A DNA stretch of 64,000 bases from NCBI RefSeq assembly GCF_030254645.1, contig NZ_CP116346.1, positions 3,389,001 to 3,453,000 on the forward strand. Reading direction: 5' to 3'. The notes beneath the pieces are model-generated. The model did not search any database. It saw only the letters and a list, made by a program, of their open reading frames with translations, and was not told the origin of the DNA. The translations under genes and the position numbers were made by a program. Shown piece by piece: positions 50,642 through 60,206 of this stretch (positions within the stretch are counted from its first letter, which is position 1; each line of letters begins with the position of its first letter). This DNA comes from Paucibacter sediminis. GTDB lineage: Bacteria > Pseudomonadota > Gammaproteobacteria > Burkholderiales > Burkholderiaceae_C.

Positions 50642-51501
50642 GTCGCGAAGCGCGCTGACACCAGCCGCAGCGGCGGTGGCTCGGCCGCTTCGGCGGGCCG
50701 CTGCAGCACGCGCCCGAGAATCGCCGCCTCATGGCGCGCAAACGCCGGCGCGCCATGCTGGCGTGGCCGGGGCAGCTCGATGCGGCGATCCAGTGCCACG
50801 CCGCGGTCCTCGATCAAGAGCACGCGCCCGGCCACCGCCACCGCCTCGGCGACGTCGTGGGTGACCAGCAGGGCGGTGAAGCCGTGGCGCTGCCACAGCG
50901 ACTCGAGCAGGCGGTGCATCTCGATGCGGGTGAGCGCATCCAGCGCGCCCAGGGGCTCGTCCAGCAGCAGCAGGCGCGGCGCATGCACGAGGGCGCGCGC
51001 CAGCGCCACGCGCTGGCGCTGGCCGCCCGAGAGCCGGGCCGGCCAGTCCTGCGCGCGCTCGGCCAGGCCCACCTGGGCCAGCGCTTCGCGGGCGCGCTCG
51101 CGGGCGTCCGGGCCGGCCAGGCCCAGCGCGATGTTGTCCAGCACCGTCTTCCAGGGCAGCAGGCGCGCCTCCTGGAACATGATGCGGATGTCCTCGCGGT
51201 GCCGCGCCAGCGGCTGGCCGTCGTCGCTGGCGAGCGCGCCGCCGTCGGCGCTCTCCAGCTGGGCCAGCAGGCGCAGCAGCGTGCTCTTGCCGCAACCGCT
51301 GCGGCCGACGACGGCGACGAACTCGCCCGGCGCGATCTCCAGGTCCACGCCCTGCAGGACCTGGCGCGCGCCATAGGACTTGGCGATGCCTTGCAGGCGC
51401 AGGCCCAGGCCCGCCTGCTGGCGCGGGCCGCGCTGGGCGCAGTCACGCGCCGGCGGCGCCAGCCAGGCGCCGGCTTCGAATTCAAGGCTGAGCGGATGCA
51501 T
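50638..51501 (-). CDS. ssuB: aliphatic sulfonate ABC transporter ATP-binding protein
   Basis: 287 residues. Walker [11 protein letters not shown]-loop [10 protein letters not shown], signature [15 protein letters not shown], Walker [14 protein letters not shown]-loop [11 protein letters not shown]. The N-terminus has about 35 extra residues before the ABC core. It powers sulfonate uptake with SsuC and SsuA. Last gene of ssuEADCB; the stop interlocks with the YceI-like gene. Confidence 0.92.
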   Translation of the reverse strand: MHPLSLEFEAGAWLAPPARDCAQRGPRQQAGLGLRLQGIAKSYGARQVLQGVDLEIAPGEFVAVVGRSGCGKSTLLRLLAQLESADGGALASDDGQPLARHREDIRIMFQEARLLPWKTVLDNIALGLAGPDARERAREALAQVGLAERAQDWPARLSGGQRQRVALARALVHAPRLLLLDEPLGALDALTRIEMHRLLESLWQRHGFTALLVTHDVAEAVAVAGRVLLIEDRGVALDRRIELPRPRQHGAPAFARHEAAILGRVLQRPAEAAEPPPLRLVSARFAT

Positions 51502-51521
51502 GATGGGATTCTCCTAACGCG

Positions 51522-52307
51522 TCAGATGCCTGTGCCATGGCTGGGGTGCCAGCGCAGCCACCAGCGTTCCAGGCCCTTGGCCAGCAGATCGGCCAGCTTG
51601 CCCAGGGCCGCATAGAGCAGGATGCCCAGTAGCACCACATCGGTCTGCAGGAACTCGCGCGCATTCATGGTCATGTAGCCGATGCCGGCCTGGGCCGAGA
51701 TGGTCTCGGCCACGATCAGGATCACCCACATCAGGCCGAGGCTGAAGCGCAGGCCCACCAGGATGCCGGGCAGGGCGCCGGGCAGCACCACATGGCGGTA
51801 GAGCGGCCAGCCCGCGAGGCCGTAGCTGCGCGCCATCTCCACCAGCCCCGGGTCCACCGAGCGGATGCCGTGGAAGGTGTTGAGGTAGATCGGGAAGAAT
51901 ACCCCCAGCGCGACCAGAAAGAGCTTGGCGCTTTCGTCGATGCCGAACCACAGGATCACCAGCGGGATCAGCGCCAGCGGCGGGATGTTGCGCAGCATCT
52001 GCAGGCTGGAGTCCAGCAAGGTCTCGGCGCCGCGGAAGCTGCCGGTCAAGAGGCCCAGCAGCAGGCCCAGGCCGCCGCCGATGGCAAAGCCCAGCGCGGC
52101 GCGGCGCGTGCTCACCGCCACATGGGTCCAGAGCTCGCCGCTGTCGGCCAGGTTCACGAGGGCCCGCAGCACCGCCAGGGGCTCGGGCAGCACGCGGCTG
52201 GAGAGCCAGCCCTGGCTGGCGGCGAGCTCCCAGCCCAGCAGGATCAGCAGCGGCAGCAGCCAGGGCGTGAGGCGGGCGCGCCAGTTGGAGAGCAAGAGCA
52301 GTTGCAT
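51522..52307 (-). CDS. ssuC: aliphatic sulfonate ABC transporter permease
   Basis: 261 residues with about six membrane helices and the permease EAA-loop region (EMARSYGLAGWPLYRHVVLPGALPGILVGLRF). The start at 52307 (MQLLLLSNWRARLTPWLL) lies 7 bases after ssuD; the much longer in-frame extension runs back into ssuD and is rejected. Confidence 0.92.
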   Translation of the reverse strand: MQLLLLSNWRARLTPWLLPLLILLGWELAASQGWLSSRVLPEPLAVLRALVNLADSGELWTHVAVSTRRAALGFAIGGGLGLLLGLLTGSFRGAETLLDSSLQMLRNIPPLALIPLVILWFGIDESAKLFLVALGVFFPIYLNTFHGIRSVDPGLVEMARSYGLAGWPLYRHVVLPGALPGILVGLRFSLGLMWVILIVAETISAQAGIGYMTMNAREFLQTDVVLLGILLYAALGKLADLLAKGLERWWLRWHPSHGTGI

Positions 52308-52314
52308 GGCGGCC

Positions 52315-53493
52315 TCAGCTGGCGGCGGTCTGCCTGGGCGCATAGCTGTTGGCGACGATCTCGCCGAACGGGCCGGTGAGCTGCGGCTGGCTGAGCTTCT
52401 CGCGCAGCGCCAGCGGCAGCAGCGGGAACACCAGCTCAGCAAAGCGGTAGGACTCCTCCAGATGCGGATAGCCGGAGAGCACGAAGTACTCCAGGCCCAG
52501 CGCCGCATATTCCTGGATGCGATCGGCCACCTGCTGGGGGTTGCCCACCAGGGCGGTGCCGGCGCCGCCGCGCACCAGGCCCACGCCGGCCCACAGATTC
52601 GGCGCCACCTCGAGGCCCTTGCGCACATCGCTGGGGTCGTAGCGGCCGCCGTGCAGCTCGGCCATGCGGCGCTGGCCCACGCTGTCCATCTGCGCGAACT
52701 TGCGCTGTGCCGCGGCCACGGTCTCGGGCTCGAGATGCTGGATCAGCTCGGCCGCGGCGGCCCAGGCGGCCTGCTCGGTTTCGCGCACGATCACATGCAG
52801 GCGGATGCCGAACTTGAGCGTGCGGCCATGGGCGGCGGCACGGCTGCGGATGTCGGCCAGCTTGGCGGCCACCGCGGGCAGCGGCTCGCCCCAGCTGAGG
52901 TAGGTGTCGAGCTGCTGCGCGGCCAGCTCATGCGCGGCCGGCGAGGAGCCGCCGAAGAACAGCGGCGGATAGGGCCGCTGCAGCGGCGGGTAGAGCAGCT
53001 TGGCGCCCTTCACCCGGAGGTGCTTGCCCACATAGTCGAGGGCCTCGCCGCGGTGGCTGCGTGCCAGCGTCTCGCGCCAGATGTCGAGGAACTCGGCGGA
53101 GAGTTCATAGCGCTCGGCATGGGGCAGGAACAGGCCGTCGCCCTCCAGCTCGTCGGCGTCGCCGCCGGTCACCAGGTTCACCAGCAGGCGGCCGCCCGAG
53201 AGGCGGTCGAAGGTGGCGGCAATGCGCGCCGATTGCACCGGCGTCACCAGCCCCGGCCGCAGCGCCACCAGGAACTTGAGATGTCGGGTCGCGTCGATCA
53301 GGCTGGTGGCCACCGTCCAGGGGTCTTCGCAGCTGCGGCCGGTGGGGATCAGCACGCCCTCATAACCCAATGAGTCGGCGGCCACGGCCACCTGCTTGAA
53401 GTAGTTGAAGTCGGCCTGGCGGCCGCCCTTGGCGGTGCCCAGATAGCGGCTGTCGCCGTGGGTGGGGATGAACCAGAAGATCTTCAGTGACAT
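52315..53493 (-). CDS. ssuD: FMNH2-dependent alkanesulfonate monooxygenase
   Basis: 392 residues. A bacterial luciferase-like TIM barrel that cleaves alkanesulfonates to aldehyde and sulfite with FMNH2 from SsuE. The N-terminus [17 protein letters not shown] and the blocks [19 protein letters not shown] and [14 protein letters not shown] are characteristic of SsuD. Confidence 0.95.
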   Translation of the reverse strand: MSLKIFWFIPTHGDSRYLGTAKGGRQADFNYFKQVAVAADSLGYEGVLIPTGRSCEDPWTVATSLIDATRHLKFLVALRPGLVTPVQSARIAATFDRLSGGRLLVNLVTGGDADELEGDGLFLPHAERYELSAEFLDIWRETLARSHRGEALDYVGKHLRVKGAKLLYPPLQRPYPPLFFGGSSPAAHELAAQQLDTYLSWGEPLPAVAAKLADIRSRAAAHGRTLKFGIRLHVIVRETEQAAWAAAAELIQHLEPETVAAAQRKFAQMDSVGQRRMAELHGGRYDPSDVRKGLEVAPNLWAGVGLVRGGAGTALVGNPQQVADRIQEYAALGLEYFVLSGYPHLEESYRFAELVFPLLPLALREKLSQPQLTGPFGEIVANSYAPRQTAAS

Positions 53494-53505
53494 GGGGCCT
53501 CCGGC

Positions 53506-54480
53506 TTACTTGGCAGCGGTGTGCAGGGGCGCGCCGGGCAGGGCGTCGGCGATGCGGATGGGCTTGGGGATGAGCTTGAGCTCGAGGAAGGCGTCGGCAA
53601 TCTTCTGCTGCTCGGCGGCCACCGCGGCGGTGAGGGGCTGCACGCCGAACTGGTAGCGCTGCAGGGCGAGTTCCACCACCTCCACCGGCAGGCCCTGCAG
53701 CGGCGCGATCAGGCCGGCGGCCTGCTTCAGATGGGCCTTCAGCCACTGGTCCTGCTCGACGCTGTCATCGAACAGCGCCTTGATCACCAGCGGCTTCTTC
53801 TGCGCGTAGCCGCGCTCGGCCAGGTAGTAGGCGAAGTTGTGCACCACGCCCCGGCCATCGGCCAGGATGCGCGCGCCGGTCTGCTTCTCCACCGCGGCGA
53901 GGAAGGGGTCCCAGATCACCCAGGCGTCCACGGCACCGCGCTCGAAGGCGGCGCGCGCATCGGCGGGCGGCAGGAATACCGGCTGGATCTCGCTGTACTT
54001 CACGCCGGCCTTTTCCAGCGCGCGCACCAGCAGGTAGTGCACATTGCTGCCCTTGTTGAGGGCGACCTTCCGGCCCTTCAGATCGGCCACGCTCTTGATG
54101 GGCGAATCCTTGGGGACGACGATGGCCTCGGCCTCGGGCGCGGCCGGGTCGTTGCCGATGTAGACGAAGTTGGCGCCCGCGGCCTGGGCAAAGATGGGCG
54201 GCGCCTCGCCGACGAAGCCCACGTCCACCGCGCCCACGTTCAGGCCCTCCAGTAGCTGCGGGCCGGCCGGGAACTCCACCCATTTCACGCTCACGCCCTG
54301 GCCGCCGAGCTTCTTTTCCAGCGTGCCCTGGGCCTTCTGCAGGGCCAGCAGGCTGGCGGACTTCTGGTAGCCGATGCGGAGCTGATCGCCGCCCTGGGCC
54401 TGCGCCAGCGGCATGGCGCAGGCCAGCGCCAGGGCGCCCAGCCGTTGAGTGAGAGAGCGGAGCAATGCGTGAGTCTTCAT
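53506..54480 (-). CDS. ssuA: aliphatic sulfonate ABC transporter substrate-binding protein
   Basis: 324 residues. Signal peptide (SLTQRLGALALACAMPLAQA), then a type II periplasmic binding fold beginning LRIGYQKSASLLALQKAQG, with KGSNVHYLLVRALEKAG and AVDAWVIWDPFLAAVE typical of SsuA. The start at 54480 was chosen at the signal peptide. An 83-base gap to ssuE upstream is the largest in the operon. Confidence 0.93.
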   Translation of the reverse strand: MKTHALLRSLTQRLGALALACAMPLAQAQGGDQLRIGYQKSASLLALQKAQGTLEKKLGGQGVSVKWVEFPAGPQLLEGLNVGAVDVGFVGEAPPIFAQAAGANFVYIGNDPAAPEAEAIVVPKDSPIKSVADLKGRKVALNKGSNVHYLLVRALEKAGVKYSEIQPVFLPPADARAAFERGAVDAWVIWDPFLAAVEKQTGARILADGRGVVHNFAYYLAERGYAQKKPLVIKALFDDSVEQDQWLKAHLKQAAGLIAPLQGLPVEVVELALQRYQFGVQPLTAAVAAEQQKIADAFLELKLIPKPIRIADALPGAPLHTAAK

Positions 54481-54563
54481 GATGATGGGGGGCTCGGGTT
54501 GAAGGGACTGCCCGCACGATAGGCAAGCACGCGGCCGCTGCGAACGAAGCAAAGCGGGTTTGC

Positions 54564-55157
54564 TTATGCGCTGGCCGTTGCCCTGGCCGGGCCGGGCAGC
54601 GGTGCCGCCGGCGCGCGTGGGCGCAGCGTGCGCAGCAATGCGACCGCCTGCGCGGCGGCCTCGCCGATGCGGGCCTGCAGGGCGGCGCTGGCCAGGCCGG
54701 CCTCGCTCAGATCGGTGGGCGAGGCATAGACCGCCGAGGGCACGCTGAGGGCGCGAAAGAAGGCGAACAGCGGGCGCAGCTGGTGATCCAGCACCAGGGC
54801 GTGGCGATCGCTGCCGCCGGTGGCGGCCAGCAGCACCGGCCGCCCCACCAGGGCCTCGGGGTCCAGCAGGTCGAAGAGATGCTTGAACAGGCCCGTGTAC
54901 GAGCCCTTGTAGACCGGCGTGGCGGCAATCACCAGGTCGGCCTGTGCGAGCGCCTGCAGGGCCGCCTGCGCCGGCGGCGCCAGCGCGCGCGCCTCGCCGC
55001 CGGCCAGCAGCTGCGGCGCCAGCGTGGCCAGCTCGATGAGTTGCACGCGCACCGGCAGGGCGGCGGCCACGGCGTCGGCCAGGGCCTGGGCCAGCAGCTT
55101 GGTACGCGAGGCGGGGCTGGGGCTGCCGACGACGACGGCAAGGCGGTAGGGGCTCAT
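54564..55157 (-). CDS. ssuE: NADPH-dependent FMN reductase
   Basis: 197 residues, flavodoxin-like. VVVGSPSPASRTKLLAQAL is the FMN-phosphate loop, and ATPVYKGSYTGLFKHLFDLL is the SsuE core. It supplies FMNH2 to SsuD. First gene of the sulfonate operon. The start at 55157 gives the family N-terminus MSPYRLAVVVGS; the longer in-frame start at 55214 adds a Pro/Arg-rich leader. Confidence 0.93.
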   Translation of the reverse strand: MSPYRLAVVVGSPSPASRTKLLAQALADAVAAALPVRVQLIELATLAPQLLAGGEARALAPPAQAALQALAQADLVIAATPVYKGSYTGLFKHLFDLLDPEALVGRPVLLAATGGSDRHALVLDHQLRPLFAFFRALSVPSAVYASPTDLSEAGLASAALQARIGEAAAQAVALLRTLRPRAPAAPLPGPARATASA

Positions 55158-55228
55158 GGGCAGGTCCGGCAATGGAGGTGGCCGGACTCTAGGCGGCCGC
55201 TGCCCCGGCCCCAAATGCGCAATGCGCA

Positions 55229-55242
55229 GACGCTTATGCGTC
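55229..55242. promoter_or_regulatory. inverted repeat between moeA and ssuE
   Basis: GACGC-TTAT-GCGTC lies 72 bases upstream of ssuE and 15 bases past the moeA stop, next to a direct repeat ATGCGCAATGCGC (55215-55227). It could be a sulfur-responsive operator for ssu or a weak end signal for the molybdenum operon. There is no T tract. Confidence 0.35.
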
Positions 55243-55256
55243 CGGCGAGGCAGGGC

Positions 55257-56549
55257 TTAGACCAGCCCCTCGAAGGGCAGCACGTCCACCTCATCGCCCG
55301 CCGCCACCTCGCCCTGCCGGTGGCCCAGCACCACCAGGCCGTTGGCGCGGCTCATGCTGGAGAGGATGCCCGAGCCCTGGTCGCCGGTGATCTCCACCTG
55401 CCAGCGCCCGTCGGGCCCGCGGCTGACGATGCCGCGCTGGTATTCGGTGCGGCCCGGGCGCTTGCGCAGCGCGCGCGTGCTGGCGGCGCGCAGCAGGGGC
55501 AGGGGGGCAGGTCTTGCCCCACCCATCACCAGCAAGGCCTCGCGCACGAAGGCGTAGAAGGCCACCATCACCGCCACCGGGTTGCCGGGCAAGCCGAACA
55601 GCAGGGGGGCGTCGGGGCTCTTGCCGAGCCGGCCGATCGCCATCGGGCGGCCCGGGCGGATCGCCAGGCGCCAGAACAGCACCTCGCCCTGTTCGCTCAT
55701 GATGCGCTTGGTGTGGTCGGCCTCGCCCACGCCCACGCCGCCCGAGGTGATGACGGCGTCGGCGCAGGCGGCGGCCTGGGCGAACACGCTGCGCAGCGCT
55801 TGCGGATCGTCGGGCACCACGCCCAGGTCCAGCGCGTCCACGCCCAGGCGCTGCAGCATGGCCCAGAGGGTGTAGCGGTTGCTGTCGTAGACGCAGCCGG
55901 GCGGCAGCGGCTCGCCCAGCGAGCGCAACTCGTTGCCGGTGGAGAAGAAGGCCACGCGCAGGCGGCGGAACACCGGCACCTCGGCCAGGCCCAGCGAGGC
56001 CAGCAGGCCCAGATCGGCGGGCTGCAGGATGCGGCCGGCGGGCAGGGCCACGCTGCCCAGGGCCAGGTCCTCGCCGGCGCGGCGGCGGTTGGCGCCGGGC
56101 TGCAGGCTGCCGGCCGCGATCACGATCTCATCACCGTCGCGTGCGCTCAGCTCCTGCGGCACCACCGTATCCAGTCCCGCGGGCATCAGGGCCCCGGTCA
56201 TGATGCGCTGGCAGCAGCCGGGGGGCAGGTCTTGCGCCTGGCCGGCGCCGGCCAGGCTGGTGCCGGCCACGCGCAGGCGGGTCGGGCCGGCGGCGTTCAG
56301 CTCGCTGCCGCGCAGGGCGTAGCCGTCCATCGCCGAGTTGTCATGCGCGGGCACGGCGATCGGCGAGATCTGGTCGGCCGCCAGCACGCGACCGAGCGCG
56401 CTGCGCAGCGATAGCTTCTCCACCGCCTGCACGCGCGGCAGCAGGCGGGCGATGAAGGCCTGGGCCAGGCCCACTTCGAGGTCATTGGGTTCGTAGCCGG
56501 GCAGGCCGCTGGCGATGTCTTGGAGGCTGAGTGTCATGAGGTGCGTCAT
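55257..56549 (-). CDS. moeA: molybdopterin molybdenumtransferase MoeA
   Basis: 430 residues. Domains I/II with VPAHDNSAMDGYALRG, domain III (MoaB/Mog-like) with TSGGVGVGEADHTKR and LFGLPGNPVAVMVAF, and a C-terminal beta domain. It inserts molybdate into adenylylated molybdopterin. The start at 56549 overlaps the preceding stop (ATGA); MTLSLQD 12 bases on is an alternative. Two copies of CAGGTCTTG lie within (55508 and 56226), both read antisense to the gene. Confidence 0.94.
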   Translation of the reverse strand: MTHLMTLSLQDIASGLPGYEPNDLEVGLAQAFIARLLPRVQAVEKLSLRSALGRVLAADQISPIAVPAHDNSAMDGYALRGSELNAAGPTRLRVAGTSLAGAGQAQDLPPGCCQRIMTGALMPAGLDTVVPQELSARDGDEIVIAAGSLQPGANRRRAGEDLALGSVALPAGRILQPADLGLLASLGLAEVPVFRRLRVAFFSTGNELRSLGEPLPPGCVYDSNRYTLWAMLQRLGVDALDLGVVPDDPQALRSVFAQAAACADAVITSGGVGVGEADHTKRIMSEQGEVLFWRLAIRPGRPMAIGRLGKSPDAPLLFGLPGNPVAVMVAFYAFVREALLVMGGARPAPLPLLRAASTRALRKRPGRTEYQRGIVSRGPDGRWQVEITGDQGSGILSSMSRANGLVVLGHRQGEVAAGDEVDVLPFEGLV

Positions 56550-57242
56550 GGCTTGCGTAGCGGGCAGACCATCAAGGCCTTGTCGATGTAGCGGCCGTCG
56601 GGCAGGCGGATGGCGCGCGGCAGCAGGCCGTAGCGCGTGAAACCCGCGCCTTCGTAAAGGCGCAGCGCCGCCACATTGCCGGCGCTGACGCTGAGCGTCA
56701 CCAGCTCCAGCTCGGGCTCGCTGCGCAGCAGGCTCAGGGCCTGGGCCAGCAGACGCCGGCCGAGGCCCTGGCCCTGGCTCGCGTCGGCCACCATCATGCC
56801 CACCAGATGCGCCACATGGCGCACCTTCTGGCGCGGCTCGCGCTCGCAGGTGAGCGCCGCCACCATGCGGCCGCCCTGCCAGGCCACCAGGGTGAAGAGG
56901 GCGCTGCCGCCCACGCTGGCGTGCAGGCGCGGCTGGTAGCTGGCGGCGGGGCGGGTGGCCTCGGTGGCGGCGTCGGAGGTGAAGGCGTCCTCGTGGCGTA
57001 GCAGCATGGCATCGCGCAGCGCCTTGTAGTCCGCCAGGTCGGCGGCTTGCATGAGGCGCAGCTGCGCTTGCTCAGTCTGCGGCAAGGCGCTGGAGTTCAT
57101 CGAGGCTGTTGGCATTGAAGAAGGCGGCGGCATCGCCGTCGCGGTCGAAGGGAACCAGCACATGCGGCTGGGCACGCAGGCAGGCCTCGACGCGGTGGCC
57201 GCCGCCCGCCAGGTAGGCGCTTAAGCCCGGGGCCAGGTCTTG
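55508..57242 (+). repeat. cluster of three CAGGTCTTG words inside moeA and mobA
   Basis: Copies at 55508-55516, 56226-56234 and 57234-57242, spaced about 0.7 and 1.0 kb, the densest run in the window. The first two share GGGGGCAGGTCTTGC. In the genes they are read as CAAGACCTG in two frames: Gln-Asp-Leu in mobA and moeA 56226, and Ala-Arg-Pro in moeA 55508. The word, not the peptide, is therefore conserved. Confidence 0.65.
56546..57100 (-). CDS. GNAT family N-acetyltransferase
   Basis: 184 residues. The acetyl-CoA loop VADASQGQGLGRRLL (Q/R-x-x-G-x-G/A) and C-terminal VSAGNVAALRLYEGAGFTRYG are classic GNAT motifs. Substrate unknown. The start at 57100 (MNSSALPQTEQ) overlaps the mobA end by 29 bases; the longer start at 57175 would add a non-homologous Pro/Ser leader. 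Embedded in the Mo-cofactor operon with ATGA coupling to moeA. Confidence 0.85.
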   Translation of the reverse strand: MNSSALPQTEQAQLRLMQAADLADYKALRDAMLLRHEDAFTSDAATEATRPAASYQPRLHASVGGSALFTLVAWQGGRMVAALTCEREPRQKVRHVAHLVGMMVADASQGQGLGRRLLAQALSLLRSEPELELVTLSVSAGNVAALRLYEGAGFTRYGLLPRAIRLPDGRYIDKALMVCPLRKP

Positions 57243-57668
57243 CCTGAGCAGGCAGAACACCGGCTGGACGCGCTCGGTGACGGGCAGGGCGACGGCCGCG
57301 CCTTCGCGCTCGGCGGCGCGCAGCAGCCGCGCCGCCAGGTCCAGCGGCAGGCGTGGCGCGTCGCAGGGCACGGCCAGCAGCCAGCGCGTGCGGCAGGCCT
57401 GCAGGCCGGCCAGCAGCCCGGCCAGCGGGCCGGCATAGTCGGCGGAGGCGTCGGCCAGCACCGCATGGCCGTAGGCGCCATAGCGCGCCAGGTTGCGGTT
57501 GGCATTGATCAGCAGCGTGCCCACTTGGGGGCCCAGGCGTTCCAGCACATGCTCGACCAGCGGCCGCCCTTGCAGGGGCTGCAAGCCCTTGTCGACCCCG
57601 CCCATGCGGCTGCCACGGCCGCCGCAGAGCAGCAGGCCGGTGATGTCAGCGGCGCTGCTGCTGTTCAT
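57072..57668 (-). CDS. mobA: molybdenum cofactor guanylyltransferase
   Basis: 198 residues. The nucleotidyltransferase loop LLCGGRGSRMGGVDKGLQPL and VPCDAPRLP are MobA signatures. It attaches GMP to Mo-molybdopterin, making the bis-MGD cofactor of DMSO-reductase-family enzymes. It overlaps the small membrane-protein gene by 23 bases and the GNAT gene by 29. A CAGGTCTTG copy is at 57234-57242. Confidence 0.94.
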   Translation of the reverse strand: MNSSSAADITGLLLCGGRGSRMGGVDKGLQPLQGRPLVEHVLERLGPQVGTLLINANRNLARYGAYGHAVLADASADYAGPLAGLLAGLQACRTRWLLAVPCDAPRLPLDLAARLLRAAEREGAAVALPVTERVQPVFCLLRQDLAPGLSAYLAGGGHRVEACLRAQPHVLVPFDRDGDAAAFFNANSLDELQRLAAD

Positions 57669-58002
57669 CGTCGCGCGGGCTGGGTCGGTGGCTGCCGGGC
57701 GGGAAGGCGTCGCCCAGATGGGTGGGCCCCTTCATCACCGCGGTAACCCAGGCCCCCACCAGCCAGGTCAGCACCATGCTGAGGCCGAACAGGGCGGTGC
57801 CGATCGCGATGTAGTCGATCAGCAGGGCCGCGCGGGCGGCGTCGTTGTGCAGGCCGGGCTGCACGAACTGCTTGGCAAACTCGCTGCCGGCCCAGGGCAG
57901 GGCCAGGCAAGCCGCCAGCGCCCAGGCCAGGCGGCGGCGCAGGCGCGCGGTGAACCAGGCGGTGAAGGGCTCGGAGGGCAGGGGCGGCAGCGCCGGGCTC
58001 AT
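57646..58002 (-). CDS. small two-helix membrane protein in the molybdenum cofactor operon
   Basis: 118 residues. Two hydrophobic helices (LAWALAACLALPWAGSEF and IAIGTALFGLSMVLTWLVGA) and a polar, Gln/Arg-rich C-terminus (RDDEQQQRR). No family recognised. It lies 2 bases after moaA and overlaps mobA, so it is co-translated with cofactor genes. A role in the operon is inferred from position only. Confidence 0.65.
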   Translation of the reverse strand: MSPALPPLPSEPFTAWFTARLRRRLAWALAACLALPWAGSEFAKQFVQPGLHNDAARAALLIDYIAIGTALFGLSMVLTWLVGAWVTAVMKGPTHLGDAFPPGSHRPSPRDDEQQQRR

Positions 58003-58004
58003 GC

Positions 58005-59132
58005 TCAGCCTCCGATGTAATGCATTTCGATGCGGCGCTCGCCGCGCGCCTCGCCGGCGGCATCACCCGCGTTGGCACCGCGCAGCTGCGAATAGCGGTC
58101 GCTGCGGCCGGCCCACACGCCCGCCAGCGCGCCGGCGATCTCGGCATCGCTGCGGCCCTGCTCGCGCAGCAGCGCGCGCAGGTCGTGGCCGCGGTGCGCG
58201 AACAAGCAGGTGTAGAGCTTGCCCTCGGTGGACAGGCGCGCGCGGTTGCAGTCGCCGCAGAAGGCCTGGGTGACGCTGGAGATCAGGCCGATCTCGCCCG
58301 CCCCGTCGGCATAGGCCCAGCGCTCGGCGGTCTCGCCCGGCGCGCTGGCCGAGAGCGGCTGCAGCGTGAACTCGGCCTGCAAGCGCGCCAGCAACTCGGC
58401 CGAGGGCAGCACCTCGTCCATGCGCCAGCCGTTGCTGGCGCCCACGTCCATGTATTCGATGAAGCGCAGCACCACGCCGGTGCCGCGGAAATGCCGCGCC
58501 ATGGCGAGGATCTGGTCGTCGTTGCTGCCGCGCTTGACCACCATATTGACCTTGATGGGCGTGAGGCCCGCGGCCTGCGCCGCCTCGATGCCGCGCAGCA
58601 CCTCGGCGACCGGGAAGCCAACGTCGTTCATGCGCTGGAACACCGCGTCGTCCAGCGCGTCCAGGCTCACGGTGACGCGTTGCAGCCCGGCATCCTTCAG
58701 GGCACGCGCCTTCTTGGCCAGCAGCGAGCCATTGGTGGTGAGGGTCAGGTCCAGCGGCGCGCCCTCGACGGTGCGCAGGCCGGCCAGCATTTCGATCAGG
58801 CGTTCGAGGTGGCGGCGCAACAGGGGCTCGCCGCCGGTGAGGCGCAGCTTCTGCACCCCCTGGGCCACGAAGATGCGCGCCAGCCGGGTGATCTCCTCGA
58901 AGCTCAGCAGCTCGGCATGCGGCAGGAACTCGTGGTAGTGATCGAACACCTCCTTGGGCATGCAGTAGCTGCAGCGGAAGTTGCAGCGGTCGGTGACCGA
59001 GATGCGCAGATCGCGCAGCGGCCGGCCCAGCGCATCGGCCAGCAGGCCGGTGGCGGCGGGCAGCTCGCGCGGCACGGCCGGCACCAGCGCCACCAGGCGC
59101 TGGTCGATCAGGGGAATCACACCGTCTGTCAT
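58005..59132 (-). CDS. moaA: GTP 3',8-cyclase MoaA
   Basis: 375 residues. Radical-SAM motif CNFRCSYC (Cys50, 54, 57) with the C-terminal Fe-S site in [19 protein letters not shown], and the GTP-binding region between. The C-terminal Gly-Gly required for activity is present (HYIGG). It makes the first intermediate of molybdopterin from GTP. The N-terminal about 35 residues are extra compared with E. coli. First gene of moaA-(membrane protein)-mobA-GNAT-moeA. Confidence 0.95.
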   Translation of the reverse strand: MTDGVIPLIDQRLVALVPAVPRELPAATGLLADALGRPLRDLRISVTDRCNFRCSYCMPKEVFDHYHEFLPHAELLSFEEITRLARIFVAQGVQKLRLTGGEPLLRRHLERLIEMLAGLRTVEGAPLDLTLTTNGSLLAKKARALKDAGLQRVTVSLDALDDAVFQRMNDVGFPVAEVLRGIEAAQAAGLTPIKVNMVVKRGSNDDQILAMARHFRGTGVVLRFIEYMDVGASNGWRMDEVLPSAELLARLQAEFTLQPLSASAPGETAERWAYADGAGEIGLISSVTQAFCGDCNRARLSTEGKLYTCLFAHRGHDLRALLREQGRSDAEIAGALAGVWAGRSDRYSQLRGANAGDAAGEARGERRIEMHYIGG

Positions 59133-59258
59133 GCGGCGGATTGTGCCCTCTGCGCTCGTCCCTGGCGGGCCTGGGGTTGGTCGGTTTTGCCCTAGATCAA
59201 GTGCGGGGCCACCTTAGAGGGGCTTGCGGTCGAGGCCGGCAGCGGGTCGAATGCGGGC

Positions 59259-60206
59259 ATGACAGTGATTACCTCGGTCCTGCACCCGGACCTTCCCAGC
59301 TTCGTCTCCTTCGGCGAAGCACTCACCGACCTGATACGAACCGGCCCCGACACCTGGCGCTCGGTCTGCGGGGGCGCCCCGTGGAACGTGGCCGCGGCGA
59401 TGTCGCGCCTGGGCGAGCTGAGCGCCTTTGCCGGCGGCATCAGCAACGATGTGTTCGGCCAGGAGCTCTGGCAGGCCAGCACCGATGCCAACCTGGACCC
59501 CCGCTTCATCCAGCAATTCGCCAAGTCGCCGCTGCTGGCGGTGGTGTACGAGACGGAGCCGCCGCAATATTTCTTCATCGGCGACGACAGCGCCGACCTG
59601 CATTTCCAGCCCGACGGCCTGCCCTCGGGCTGGCGCAGAGCCTTGCGCTGGGCGCATTTCGGCGGCATCAGCCTGGTGCGCGAGCCGCTCGCGCGGCGCC
59701 TGCTGGAACTGGCCGAAAAGCTCAAGAGCCAGGGCAAGCACATCAGCTTCGACCCGAACTACCGCAGCCTGATGGATTCCAGCTATGACGAGACGCTGGA
59801 GCGCATGTGCCGCATTGCCGACGTCATCAAGGTGTCGGACGAGGACTTGTGCGGCCTGTTCCGCAGCCCGGACTACCACACCGGCCTGGCCCAGATCAGC
59901 GCCTGGAACCCGCTCGCCACCGTGATGCTGACGCGCGGCGCCGAGGGGGCCAGCCTGTTCCACGCGCGCGGCGACTTCCATGCCCAGCCGCCCGCGGTGG
60001 CGGTGGTGGACACGGTGGGCGCGGGCGATGCCTCGATGGCCGGCCTGCTCTACAGCCTGATGCACCATGCCGAGGCCGCGCCCGAGCAGCATCTGCGCTG
60101 GGCGGTGGCGGCCGGCGCCGCGGCCTGCACCGCGGCCGGTGCCGCGCCGCCCAGCCTGACTCAGCTGGAACAGCTGGCGCCGCAGGTCAAGGTCTGGGCC
60201 GCCTGA
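59259..60206 (+). CDS. PfkB-family carbohydrate kinase (fructokinase-like)
   Basis: 315 residues. The N-terminal SFGEALTDLIRTGPDTW and GGAPWNVAAAMSRLG, and the C-terminal catalytic motif DTVGAGDASMAGLLYSL (Asp base in GAGD) are PfkB signatures. The GGAPxN start resembles fructokinases and related sugar kinases. Its 3' end overlaps the convergent LysE gene by 46 bases. Confidence 0.9.
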   Translation: MTVITSVLHPDLPSFVSFGEALTDLIRTGPDTWRSVCGGAPWNVAAAMSRLGELSAFAGGISNDVFGQELWQASTDANLDPRFIQQFAKSPLLAVVYETEPPQYFFIGDDSADLHFQPDGLPSGWRRALRWAHFGGISLVREPLARRLLELAEKLKSQGKHISFDPNYRSLMDSSYDETLERMCRIADVIKVSDEDLCGLFRSPDYHTGLAQISAWNPLATVMLTRGAEGASLFHARGDFHAQPPAVAVVDTVGAGDASMAGLLYSLMHHAEAAPEQHLRWAVAAGAAACTAAGAAPPSLTQLEQLAPQVKVWAA

